Counted from the first letter of the stretch, positions 1 to 5,000 are shown. The stretch is DNA of 5,000 bases from Methanobacteriaceae archaeon (GCA_011620845.1 WOYJ01000099.1:210-5209), one strand, 5' to 3'. A program made the numbers and translations. Notes: generated from the letters alone by a model not told the origin.

Positions 1-43
1 TTACTATGCAAATCTTGTCTTTATAATATTCTGAATTGGTCAT
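1..43 (-). CDS. 5' end of a probable SDR/NAD-dependent oxidoreductase gene (partial)
   Basis: Only the first 14 codons lie in the window (MTNSEYYKDKICIV, then an A that begins the next codon). A short charged leader followed by K-I-C-I-V is what one expects for the first beta strand of a Rossmann fold just before a T-G-x-x-x-G nucleotide-binding loop. The dangling A is compatible with the Thr of that loop. The start is supported by AGAAGATGAT seven bases upstream (core to ATG), which matches 8 of 10 positions of the ideal archaeal Shine-Dalgarno AGGAGGTGAT. The gene reads in the same direction as the damaged surface-protein gene and starts 43 bases after its stop. The family call rests on very few residues. 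A short-chain dehydrogenase is my first guess; an NAD-dependent epimerase/dehydratase is the alternative. Confidence 0.5.
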   Translation of the reverse strand, partial: MTNSEYYKDKICIV

Positions 44-46
44 ATT

Positions 47-56
47 ATCATCTTCT
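47..56 (-). promoter_or_regulatory. ribosome binding site of the partial SDR-like gene
   Basis: Read on the minus strand this is AGAAGATGAT, three bases before the ATG at 43-41. It matches 8 of 10 bases of AGGAGGTGAT and decides the start of the partial gene. An upstream ATG at 49-47 overlaps it but runs into TGA after two further codons. Confidence 0.5.
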
Positions 57-86
57 AAGTACCTATAAAAACGGAAAAGGGAGTTG

Positions 87-434
87 TTATTTCCTCCTCG
101 CCAGTCCTAATCCTCCCAGAAACAATACTAAAGCCGTTAATAAGTAGCTTACTGGTATCCCTGTATCTTCCATATCTATGACGTCGGGATTTGGTTCAGG
201 TGCTCCCAGGATGGTTACGAAGGTCTGGACTGTCTGGTAATCTGAGGCAGTTACCGTGACTATGCCCGGTCCTTCATCACCTACTAAGATCGCGGTGGCC
301 AGGTCGTTGACCCAGTCAACTATGATGGATTTGCTTCCTATGTTACCCAGGTTGGTGGTGAAGGTTACCCGTGGTCCGCTGAAGTACTGGGCTGCATTGG
401 CACTTTGATCAGCCTGCTGAATCCCGGTAAACAT
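87..434 (-). pseudogene. C-terminal fragment of the adhesin-like gene: Ig-like region and membrane anchor
   Basis: The real homologous part starts around 413 (ADQSANAAQYFSGPRVTFTT) and continues the Ig-like domain (GNIGSKSIIVDWVNDLATAI, DEGPGIVTVTASDYQTVQTF). It ends with a short Pro/Asp linker (EPNPDVIDMEDTGIP) and a hydrophobic helix of about 18 residues (YLLTALVLFLGGLGLA), then the basic tail RRK. This is a C-terminal membrane anchor, possibly a sorting-type signal (motif, helix, basic end). The ATG at 434 lies in a stretch read in the other frame upstream and has no ribosome binding site. A separate gene is therefore unlikely. The join to the preceding frame fits one extra base or two missing bases. 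Confidence 0.75.
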
Positions 435-702
435 CGGCGGTTATAACTGATTTTTCACCCACGTGTATTGTGGAAGGGTTGGCCTGTATGCTTAAAATAA
501 GCCAGGGGTCGTAGTCGATGATTCCCTTTCCTGGTAAGAATTTATCACTTCCCGGGTCGCTGTTGGTTCCAAACCAGTTGTAACGGGCGTCAGTGTAGCT
601 GGGGATGCTGTGTTCGTAGTCCTCCCATTTATGGTAGGCGACTATTATCTCATTTATCTGTTCATCGGTGATGTTTGTACCATACTCGGAATGGAGATAA
701 TC
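413..702 (-). pseudogene. post-helix segment of the adhesin-like gene (NWFG motif and start of Ig-like region)
   Basis: The frame continues from the central fragment after the TAG. It reads DYLHSEYGTNITDEQINE, IIVAYHKWEDYEHSI, RYNWFGTNSDPGSDKF and then WLILSIQANPSTIHVGEKS and VITADVYRDSAG before hitting TGA near 413. The NWFG/NWWG-type motif is usual at the end of beta-helix domains in these methanogen surface proteins. A 'NPSTIHVGEKSVITAD' pattern is usual at the beginning of their Ig-like repeat. The segment begins at a stop and has no start codon with an RBS, so it would be missed by simple gene callers. Confidence 0.7.
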
Positions 703-1465
703 CTAGAGCTGGTCATCGGTGATGGGGTTCATTTCAAAGATCTCAAAGAAGTAAGTGTTTTTAATATAATAGTCAAAGTTCACAATCCTGTTGTATCTTA
801 TGGTCGTGTTGTTCCCATTAACTCCAATACCTATTTCTTTCCCGCTTCCTTCCAGGTTATTATCCATGATTGTGGTGTTTCCTACAAAAACTGGCTGGGC
901 AGTTATGTATCTGGTCTTTTCACCTTCTAACTGGAAGATGTTGTTATGTAAGATGAAGATATTTCCCATGTTTACTGCTAGGATTCCGGATGTGATGTTG
1001 TTTGCTGTGATATCGGTGATGTTGTTTTTGTTGATGGTCATGTTGGATTCGAATTTAGTATAATCCACTCCTACAGCTAACAGCCCCACTGCCAGACTAT
1101 CTGCTTCAATATCAGATAGGTTATTTTCAGAAATTGAAGAGTTTCCCTCACTTATCTGGATGTATGAGATTCCTACACCTTGACCTCCCTCATCAACAGT
1201 GATGATACCGGTGATTTTATTTTTAGAGACTAGTAAATTATCTGCTTTGGTGGTGTTGTTACCCATAAGACCCATTGGTAGAATGCCAAGGCCTGTGCTG
1301 ATACTGTTTATACCTTGACTGATTACGTTGCTGATGGTGTTTCCTAAAACTTTCATGCTGGTGATGATCCCATTTAATGCCAGGGCAACCACTGACATAC
1401 CTGTGCTTTCACCTGCTCCTATGATATCTGCAATCTTATTTCCAAATACGGATATCGTCCAGTGG
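703..1465 (-). pseudogene. large central beta-helix fragment of the adhesin-like gene
   Basis: This is the longest unbroken piece, about 250 codons from ISVFGNKIADIIGAGE to the TAG at 703-705. It holds regularly spaced rungs such as ENNLSDIEADSLA, INKNNITDITANNITSG, LHNNIFQLEGE, MDNNLEGSG and TTIRYNRIVNF. The spacing is about 20-25 residues, as in PbH1-type repeats. An ATG at 1398 could be mistaken for the start, but the frame is open well upstream of it with matching repeat sequence and no clear RBS. After the TAG the same frame continues (DYLHSEYGTNITDEQINE), so the stop is a lesion rather than the natural end. Confidence 0.75.
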
Positions 1466-1796
1466 TGAGCCCATGCTCATGGCGAATATATCGATACCCG
1501 TGGTTTTGTTGTCCATAGTTTGAATGTTCAATATGGTGTTTTCATTCAGTGTGAGGCCGGTGGTACCGTTTAAGTTTAGAGAACCGACGGTTATCCCCAT
1601 CTTTGCACCGCTGCCCACCATATCTGTTATCCTGTTTCCAGAGATGATTGGGTTCCTTCCTGCTGCACCAATTCCACGTTTAAAACCTTGGATATCGTAT
1701 TGTTGGTTATTGTACTGTAATCACCATATAGTACTATCCGGCCAGTCCTCCGGTAATCTGGTTGTTCTTTACCAGAGTGTTGTTCACTGTTTGACT
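1436..1796 (-). pseudogene. internal beta-helix fragments of the adhesin-like gene, in three frames
   Basis: Three short frames follow one another here. The first continues the N-terminal frame after its TAA (TVNNTLVKNNQITGG). The second carries RIVLYGDYSTITNNTISK down to about 1690. The third carries GFKRGIGAAGRNPIISGN, then MVGSGAKMGITVGSLNLNG and LNENTILNIQTMDNKTTG to about 1460. All are typical beta-helix rungs with the NNTI/ENTI pattern. The first two changes each fit one missing base (or two extra). The last, near 1460, fits one extra base (or two missing) and restores ISVFGNKIADIIGAGE in the next frame. None of these pieces has its own convincing ribosome binding site. Confidence 0.65.
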
Positions 1797-2342
1797 TTAA
1801 ATAGTGACGTTGCATGATTCGTTTTTTATTATAAAGTCTCCTCCACGGATGCTGGTATTTGATACACCGGATATTTGGTTGTTTATTATCAGGGTATGGT
1901 TACCAAAGGTTAATATCCCATCTTCCCCACTGGTGATGATGTTATTATCAATTGTAACATCGTTTGCTGAGATATTCATCCCTAACCCACCGGATAATAG
2001 GTTGATGAGGAATCCAGTTATGGTTGTTCCGCCACCATTGCCGGTTATATCATTTACCACGTTGAAACCAACGTCTACTGGTTTTAAGGTAACAGTATCG
2101 TTGTTGTTGACTTTGATGGTCAGATTTTTGTTCACCACAACATCTTCTTCATATATTCCATTAAAAACGTTTATAACATCTCCATCAGCAGTATTTGCAT
2201 TATCTATGGCATCATGAATGTTGGTGTAGTTCTGTCCAGGCCCAACATTCCACTGAGCTGCTGAAACATGGCTAAAACTCAAAAACAGAAACAAAATAAG
2301 AAATATAGCTGCAAAGGATTTCTTTGATGTCCTTTTTTTCAT
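1797..2342 (-). pseudogene. N-terminal fragment of the adhesin-like gene (signal peptide and first beta-helix rungs)
   Basis: This piece is 181 codons long from the ATG. It begins MKKRTSKK, followed by a Leu/Phe-rich core and the likely cleavage site HVSA. It then has the conserved start of a parallel beta-helix domain and rungs such as TITGFLINLLSGG and VTIDNNIITSGEDG. It ends at an in-frame TAA, but the same frame continues past the stop with TVNNTLVKNNQITGGL to about 1740. The stop is therefore a nonsense change inside the domain, not a natural end. If expressed alone it would be a secreted 181-residue product. Confidence 0.75.
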
Positions 2343-2349
2343 AAATTTT

Positions 2350-2357
2350 TCACCCCC
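2350..2357 (-). promoter_or_regulatory. ribosome binding site of the adhesin-like gene
   Basis: Read on the minus strand this is GGGGGTGA, seven bases before the ATG at 2342. It matches the GGTGA part of the archaeal Shine-Dalgarno well. It selects 2342 over the in-frame ATG at 2396, which would add 18 residues ahead of the signal peptide. Confidence 0.7.
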
Positions 2358-2378
2358 ACTTATAGAAATACAAGTGAG

Positions 2379-2387
2379 TATTAAATA
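2379..2387 (-). promoter_or_regulatory. candidate TATA box of the adhesin-like gene
   Basis: On the minus strand this reads TATTTAATA, about 37-45 bases before the ATG. Transcription would start about 25 bases downstream, at the edge of the ribosome binding site, giving a very short leader. A second TATA-like element, TTTTATAA, lies at 2420-2427. Both are simple AT-rich matches, so the assignment is tentative. Confidence 0.35.
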
Positions 2388-2397
2388 GTTCCCCAAT

Positions 2398-2452
2398 TCT
2401 TAAATCGTTTTTTTCCAAATTATAAAACTCTTAAACTGTTTTTCTCCAAATT
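2398..2452. repeat. imperfect direct repeat pair upstream of the adhesin-like gene
   Basis: Two 24-base units, at 2398-2421 and 2429-2452, agree at 21 of 24 positions and are spaced 31 bases apart. Each has TCTTAAA, a T-rich run and TCCAAATT (the first unit has TTCCAAATT). Part of the pattern (AATTCTTAGA) recurs at 2449-2458. They sit just upstream of the candidate TATA box of the adhesin-like gene. They could be binding sites for a regulator or simply duplicated AT-rich spacer. Confidence 0.6.
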
Positions 2453-2458
2453 CTTAGA

Positions 2459-2474
2459 TTTTTTTTAAAAAAAA
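2459..2474 (-). terminator. oligo-T terminator of the lipoprotein gene
   Basis: Eight T followed by eight A on the plus strand, so a run of eight T is read on the minus strand. The run lies 12 bases after the ancestral lipoprotein stop at 2487-2489. Archaeal transcription ends at such T runs. The T8A8 tract is self-complementary and could also act in the opposite direction, though no plus-strand gene ends nearby. Confidence 0.6.
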
Positions 2475-2486
2475 GTTAGAGTTTAT

Positions 2487-2552
2487 TTAAAACCTTACAG
2501 CGGTTGCACTGGCCCCTCCGTAGGCGCATTGGTACTCTGTGAAGCGAGTACT
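2487..2552 (-). pseudogene. disconnected C-terminal end of the lipoprotein gene
   Basis: Downstream of the TGA at 2553-2555, the codons for the expected end of the domain are still present but split between two frames. The first part, read one base out of phase, gives DEVLASQSTNA. The second part is back in the original frame, CAYGGASATAVRF, and ends with TAA at 2487-2489. The two shifts cancel, so the final stop is in phase with the ATG at 2888. The pattern is what a +1 slip in A7 and a -1 deletion near 2526 would leave. Confidence 0.55.
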
Positions 2553-2888
2553 TCATCGCCTTTTTTTGATGGTGACTGTTAGAGTTTTAGTACCATCATT
2601 TGTTTTCCGAGCAGCTGCAGTTACAGATTCAGTTACAGCGCCCATATTCGTTGTTTGATTTCCAGTTCCTGATAATGAACGATATCCAAACGGACCGCTT
2701 ACATCACATGCCCAACTACCAGAATAATTTATCACGACGCTAACATCGTTGGAAACGGAAGCATTTGAACTTGATGTGTTCTGGGAACTGGATGAATCCG
2801 ATGTATTGGAAGTTGTTGAAGTACATCCAGATACAGCCACAATAAAGACCATAACAAAAACTAGTAAAGCTAATTGCAACTTTTTCAT
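2553..2888 (-). CDS. small secreted lipoprotein, C-terminus altered by a frameshift
   Basis: As read, the product has 111 residues. Residues 1-22 are a lipoprotein signal (KK, hydrophobic core, lipobox VSGC with Cys22). Residues 23-46 are a Ser/Thr/Asn-rich linker, and a beta-rich domain begins at about residue 47 (VSVVINYSGSWACDVSGPFG). It would be exported and attached to the membrane by lipid on Cys22. The start ATG at 2888 has AGGGGTG-type RBS upstream. The end is odd: after TLTVTIKK the frame gives RR and TGA. Removing one A from the A7 run at 2561-2567 instead gives GDEVLASQSTNA. Adding one base near 2526 returns to the first frame with AYGGASATAVRF and a TAA at 2487. The full-length ancestor would be about 133 residues. 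The family is not one I can name; similar small lipoproteins occur in methanogens. Function unknown. Confidence 0.75.
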   Translation of the reverse strand: MKKLQLALLVFVMVFIVAVSGCTSTTSNTSDSSSSQNTSSSNASVSNDVSVVINYSGSWACDVSGPFGYRSLSGTGNQTTNMGAVTESVTAAARKTNDGTKTLTVTIKKRR

Positions 2889-2898
2889 TTGGTATGCA

Positions 2899-2906
2899 CA
2901 CCCCTC
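2899..2906 (-). promoter_or_regulatory. ribosome binding site of the lipoprotein gene
   Basis: On the minus strand it reads GAGGGGTG, ten bases before the ATG at 2888. It fits the GGAGGTG core with one mismatch and supports this start. Confidence 0.65.
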
Positions 2907-2937
2907 TAATTTTCATCCTTTTTATTCATCGATTTAA

Positions 2938-2945
2938 TTTTATAT
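2938..2945 (-). promoter_or_regulatory. candidate TATA box of the lipoprotein gene
   Basis: On the minus strand this reads ATATAAAA, about 50 bases before the ATG. Transcription would start about 25 bases further on, near 2915, leaving a leader of about 27 bases that includes the RBS. The spacing is natural for an archaeal promoter. The direct repeat at 2949-2978 abuts it on the upstream side, where activators often bind. Confidence 0.45.
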
Positions 2946-2948
2946 TGG

Positions 2949-2978
2949 TAATATCTTCATTTTTGATAATATCTTCAT
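2949..2978. repeat. 12-base direct repeat next to the lipoprotein promoter
   Basis: TAATATCTTCAT occurs at 2949-2960 and again at 2967-2978, 18 bases apart. On the minus strand each copy reads ATGAAGATATTA and lies immediately upstream of the candidate TATA box. This is a reasonable place for a regulator or TFB-recruitment element, but AT-rich chance repetition is not excluded. Confidence 0.5.
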
Positions 2979-3024
2979 CTTTTGTGATATTTATGCCTCT
3001 GTATTTCATTCTTTTGTGATATTT
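2979..3024. repeat. 14-base direct repeat CTTTTGTGATATTT
   Basis: Exact copies lie at 2979-2992 and 3011-3024, 32 bases apart. Both are preceded by TTCAT (the second has one extra T). They extend the repeat cluster upstream of the lipoprotein promoter. No function can be assigned. Confidence 0.5.
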
Positions 3025-3029
3025 GTAAC

Positions 3030-3041
3030 AATCACGTGATT
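3030..3041. promoter_or_regulatory. perfect 12-base palindrome AATCACGTGATT
   Basis: The sequence equals its own reverse complement. A looser relative, AATTAACGTGGTAATT, follows about ten bases later with 5-base arms (AATTA/TAATT). Such a palindrome is a typical shape for a dimeric repressor site, here midway between the two divergent genes. No specific regulator can be named. Confidence 0.4.
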
Positions 3042-3138
3042 AATCCTTAATTAACGTGGTAATTATTTGCTTAAAAGAGCAATTAAATTATGATTATCTA
3101 ATCTTGAGATGGTACAAATTAAAAATCATTCTTTGTGA

Positions 3139-3184
3139 ACAGGATGCATTTACTAAATGGTGACAGGATGCATTTACTAAATGG
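3139..3184. repeat. perfect 22-base tandem direct repeat containing a 13-base palindrome
   Basis: The unit at 3139-3160 recurs without change at 3163-3184, a period of 24 bases. Inside each copy is CATTTACTAAATG (3147-3159 and 3171-3183), an inverted repeat with 6-base arms around a central C. Two weaker relatives of the core follow: TTTACTAA at 3193-3200 and TTCACTAA at 3207-3214. The array lies about 130-170 bases upstream of the radical SAM start. Paired, evenly spaced palindromes suggest tandem operator sites for a dimeric DNA-binding protein. A chance tandem duplication of one site is the simpler origin. Confidence 0.75.
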
Positions 3185-3228
3185 AAGTTAGTTTTACTAA
3201 GGGAGTTTCACTAATGGGATTCAGTTTC

Positions 3229-3237
3229 ATTATAATA
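3229..3237 (+). promoter_or_regulatory. candidate TATA box of the radical SAM gene
   Basis: ATTATAATA lies 74 bases upstream of the TTG start, just downstream of the tandem palindromic repeat. It would give a start near 3260 and a leader of about 50 bases. Other AT-rich stretches such as AATTAAAAATTA at 3272-3283 compete with it, so this is weak. Confidence 0.25.
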
Positions 3238-3298
3238 GTGTTAGTTTAAGATTAATTAACCAACGAGTTCAATTAAAAATTAGTAATGGAAATCTCAT

Positions 3299-3305
3299 GG
3301 GTGGG
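3299..3305 (+). promoter_or_regulatory. ribosome binding site deciding the TTG start of the radical SAM gene
   Basis: GGGTGGG lies five bases before TTG at 3311. It matches the purine/GGTG character of methanogen ribosome binding sites only moderately. No ATG or GTG lies in frame between the upstream TAA at 3284-3286 and the TTG. Confidence 0.45.
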
Positions 3306-3310
3306 TTCAT

Positions 3311-4213
3311 TTGTTCAGGGAAGTAAAGGTAAAATCCGTTCTAAACAAGCTTAAAAGTCATGATGACTGGTTTTTAGTGGATTACACCGTGAATCCCTTT
3401 ATGGGCTGTGCTTTAAACTGTACTTACTGCTATATCCACGGTAGTAAATATGGGGGAGAGGACACCAGTGTCCTGCAGGTGAAGACCAACGCACCGGAGG
3501 TTCTATATAAACAGCTTAAAAACCGGACCCGTAAGGGGGAGTATGGCTTTATAGGTTTAGGATCCTCTACCGATCCCTACCCGCCCATTGAAAAGGAACT
3601 GGAGATTACCCGGGAGCTTTTGAAGATAATTTACCGGTTCAAGTTTCCAGTAAACGTCAACACCAAGTCCACCCTGATTTTGAGGGATATGGAACTTTAC
3701 AGAAAGATCGATGAAAATGCAGTTCTACCCAGGAGATTCCAGGGAAAAATGGACCACGGGGTGATAGTTTCCTTCTCATTTTCTACTGTAGATCCTGTCC
3801 TGGCAGGCATCTTCGAACCTGGGGCATCTACTGTAGAAGAAAGGCTCGTGACCACGCAGAAGTTCAGTGATGAGGGGTTCCTAGTGGGTGCCAATCTTAT
3901 GCCGCTACTTCCATTTTTAACAGATACAGAGGAACACCTGGATGAGATGATAGGTAAGATGAAGGAACACGGCGCTGAATTTGTTTTGGTGGCGGGGTTA
4001 ACGTTATTTGGTGATGAACCTTCGGATTGTAAAGTCAGATACTACGACACCCTGGAGAAACATTATCCAGAGGTCTTACCTGAAACCCGGAAGTTGTTCG
4101 GTAACTCCTTTGCTCCTTCCAGGAAGTATCAGCATGATCTGGCCAAGCTGTCTGAAAAATTGGCGTTGAAGCACAATATTAGAACTAGAATTCTAACAAA
4201 TAATTTAGAATAA
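3311..4213 (+). CDS. radical SAM protein, SPL/COG1533 family
   Basis: This intact gene encodes 300 residues. The N-terminus (KVKSVLNK...DDWFLVDYTVNPFMGC) and the cluster motif C33-x3-C37-x2-C40 followed by Y41 mark a radical SAM enzyme. The three Cys bind a [4Fe-4S] cluster that cleaves S-adenosylmethionine to start radical chemistry. Other family marks are GSSTDPYPPIEKELEITR at residues 84-101 and NTKSTLILRD at 117-126. The overall pattern resembles the group annotated as SPL-like (spore photoproduct lyase related), but archaeal members are not shown to repair DNA and the substrate is unknown. The start is TTG: no in-frame ATG or GTG exists upstream, and the first internal Met (31) would remove conserved sequence just before the cluster motif. 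It stands alone, divergent from the lipoprotein gene and convergent with mer. No T-run terminator is evident after its stop. Confidence 0.9.
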   Translation: MFREVKVKSVLNKLKSHDDWFLVDYTVNPFMGCALNCTYCYIHGSKYGGEDTSVLQVKTNAPEVLYKQLKNRTRKGEYGFIGLGSSTDPYPPIEKELEITRELLKIIYRFKFPVNVNTKSTLILRDMELYRKIDENAVLPRRFQGKMDHGVIVSFSFSTVDPVLAGIFEPGASTVEERLVTTQKFSDEGFLVGANLMPLLPFLTDTEEHLDEMIGKMKEHGAEFVLVAGLTLFGDEPSDCKVRYYDTLEKHYPEVLPETRKLFGNSFAPSRKYQHDLAKLSEKLALKHNIRTRILTNNLE

Positions 4214-4219
4214 CTAAAA

Positions 4220-4232
4220 TAAAAGAAAAAAA
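4220..4232 (-). terminator. oligo-T terminator of mer in the 31-base convergent gap
   Basis: The gap between the radical SAM stop and the mer stop is A-rich on the plus strand. On the minus strand it gives T7 (4226-4232), C, then T4, directly downstream of the mer stop at 4245. This is the expected form of an archaeal intrinsic terminator. It would not work for the radical SAM transcript, which must end by other means or inside mer. Confidence 0.6.
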
Positions 4233-4244
4233 GAGAAGAAGTGT

Positions 4245-5000
<756 letters not shown>

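Larger units (their letters stand above)
87..2342 (-). pseudogene. broken adhesin-like surface protein, parallel beta-helix (about 750 codons)
   Basis: One gene of about 750 codons can be reassembled from five reading-frame pieces. From the N-terminus it shows a signal peptide (residues 1-28, cut near HVSA/A), a pectate-lyase/NosD-type start ('NVGPGQNYTNIHDAIDNA', then GDVINVFNGIYEEDVVVNKNL), and many Asn-rich beta-helix rungs of the xNNxI type. These are followed by an NWFGTNSDPG stretch, an Ig-like region (SIQANPSTIHVGEKSVITADVY) and a C-terminal hydrophobic anchor with a basic tail. This is the plan of the adhesin-like cell-surface proteins common in Methanobacteriales. Lesions seen: in-frame TAA at 1797-1799; frame changes near 1740, 1690, 1460 and 412; in-frame TAG at 703-705. 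Both neighbours with long frames (radical SAM, mer) are intact, which argues for real decay rather than uniformly poor sequence. Clustered sequencing or assembly errors remain possible. The ATG at 2342 is chosen over an upstream one at 2396 because of the RBS and the signal peptide. Confidence 0.85.
2889..3310. other. 422-base divergent intergenic region, non-coding and repeat-rich
   Basis: It separates the lipoprotein gene (minus) from the radical SAM gene (plus). It is strongly AT-rich and contains no convincing gene; the longest plus-strand frame with an ATG (3181-3249, 22 codons) has no ribosome binding site. It holds a candidate lipoprotein promoter, three sets of direct repeats, the palindrome at 3030-3041, a small inverted repeat TTGCT/AGCAA at 3067-3082, and the tandem palindromic repeat at 3139-3184. 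No tRNA, CRISPR or transposon end is visible. A small RNA cannot be ruled out. Confidence 0.7.

Noticed and set aside
610..930. Plus-strand open frame of 106 codons inside the surface-protein region
   Set aside because: It lies opposite the central beta-helix fragment, which has clear repeat sequence on the minus strand; it has no recognisable domain and is a shadow.
1804..2217. Plus-strand open frame of 137 codons
   Set aside because: Antisense to the N-terminal beta-helix fragment. Its hydrophobic composition arises from reading Asn/Ile-rich codons backwards; no ribosome binding site.
1436..2342. Programmed frameshifting or a set of separate small genes
   Set aside because: The changes occur in both directions, lack slippery heptamers or downstream hairpins, coexist with two stop codons, and the fragments lack their own ribosome binding sites.
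2532..2551. Inverted repeat GTACTC/GAGTAC with an 8-base loop
   Set aside because: Considered as a terminator or frameshift-stimulating hairpin. It has no following T run on the minus strand and lies within the ancestral lipoprotein coding end; 6-base arms can arise by chance.
3144..3191. Tiny frame with an 8-codon repeat (MHLLNGDRMHLLNGS) across the tandem repeat
   Set aside because: The 24-base period happens to be a multiple of three, so a frame is kept by chance. At 15 codons with only a weak upstream AGG it is more simply explained as repeated palindromic sites.
3181..3249. Possible 22-residue hydrophobic peptide (MEVSFTKGVSLM, then an Ile/Val-rich end)
   Set aside because: No Shine-Dalgarno at a suitable distance, overlaps the repeat array, and such short frames are expected by chance.
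2889..3310. CRISPR array or iteron-type origin in the repeat-rich intergenic region
   Set aside because: The repeats belong to different short families with only two exact copies each, no regular spacers, and no replication or cas gene nearby.

Overview
The window looks like a chromosomal segment of a methanogenic archaeon of the order Methanobacteriales, most likely Methanobacterium or a close relative. The strongest marker is the gene at the right edge. It encodes F420-dependent methylenetetrahydromethanopterin reductase (Mer), which is highly distinctive in sequence. A parallel beta-helix surface protein of the Asn-rich 'adhesin-like' type, GGTG-type ribosome binding sites, TATA-like promoters and oligo-T terminators all fit the same source.

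Layout from left to right. Positions 1-43 (minus) hold the first 14 codons of a gene with a Rossmann-type start, probably a short-chain dehydrogenase/reductase. Positions 87-2342 (minus) hold one large secreted surface-protein gene. It has a signal peptide, Asn-rich beta-helix repeats, an Ig-like stretch and a C-terminal membrane anchor. At least four frame changes and two in-frame stops break it, so I call it a pseudogene; a run of sequence errors is the alternative. Positions 2487-2888 (minus) hold a small lipoprotein gene whose reading frame seems to carry two compensating one-base indels. As read, it stops early at 2553. Positions 2889-3310 are a 422-base non-coding, AT-rich divergent intergenic region with several direct repeats and palindromes, including a perfect 22-base tandem repeat built around a 13-base palindrome. 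Positions 3311-4213 (plus) hold an intact radical SAM gene of the SPL/COG1533 type with a TTG start. Positions 4245-5000 (minus) hold the C-terminal 251 residues of Mer, convergent with the radical SAM gene and separated from it by 31 A-rich bases.

There is no evident shared pathway. Mer is core energy metabolism (the fifth step of CO2 reduction to methane). The two minus-strand genes in the middle encode cell-surface products and are the only damaged genes. The radical SAM protein is of unknown substrate. I see no CRISPR array, tRNA, rRNA, transposase or defence system. The features most worth a second look are the clustered lesions confined to the two surface-protein genes and the repeat-rich control region between the lipoprotein and radical SAM genes.
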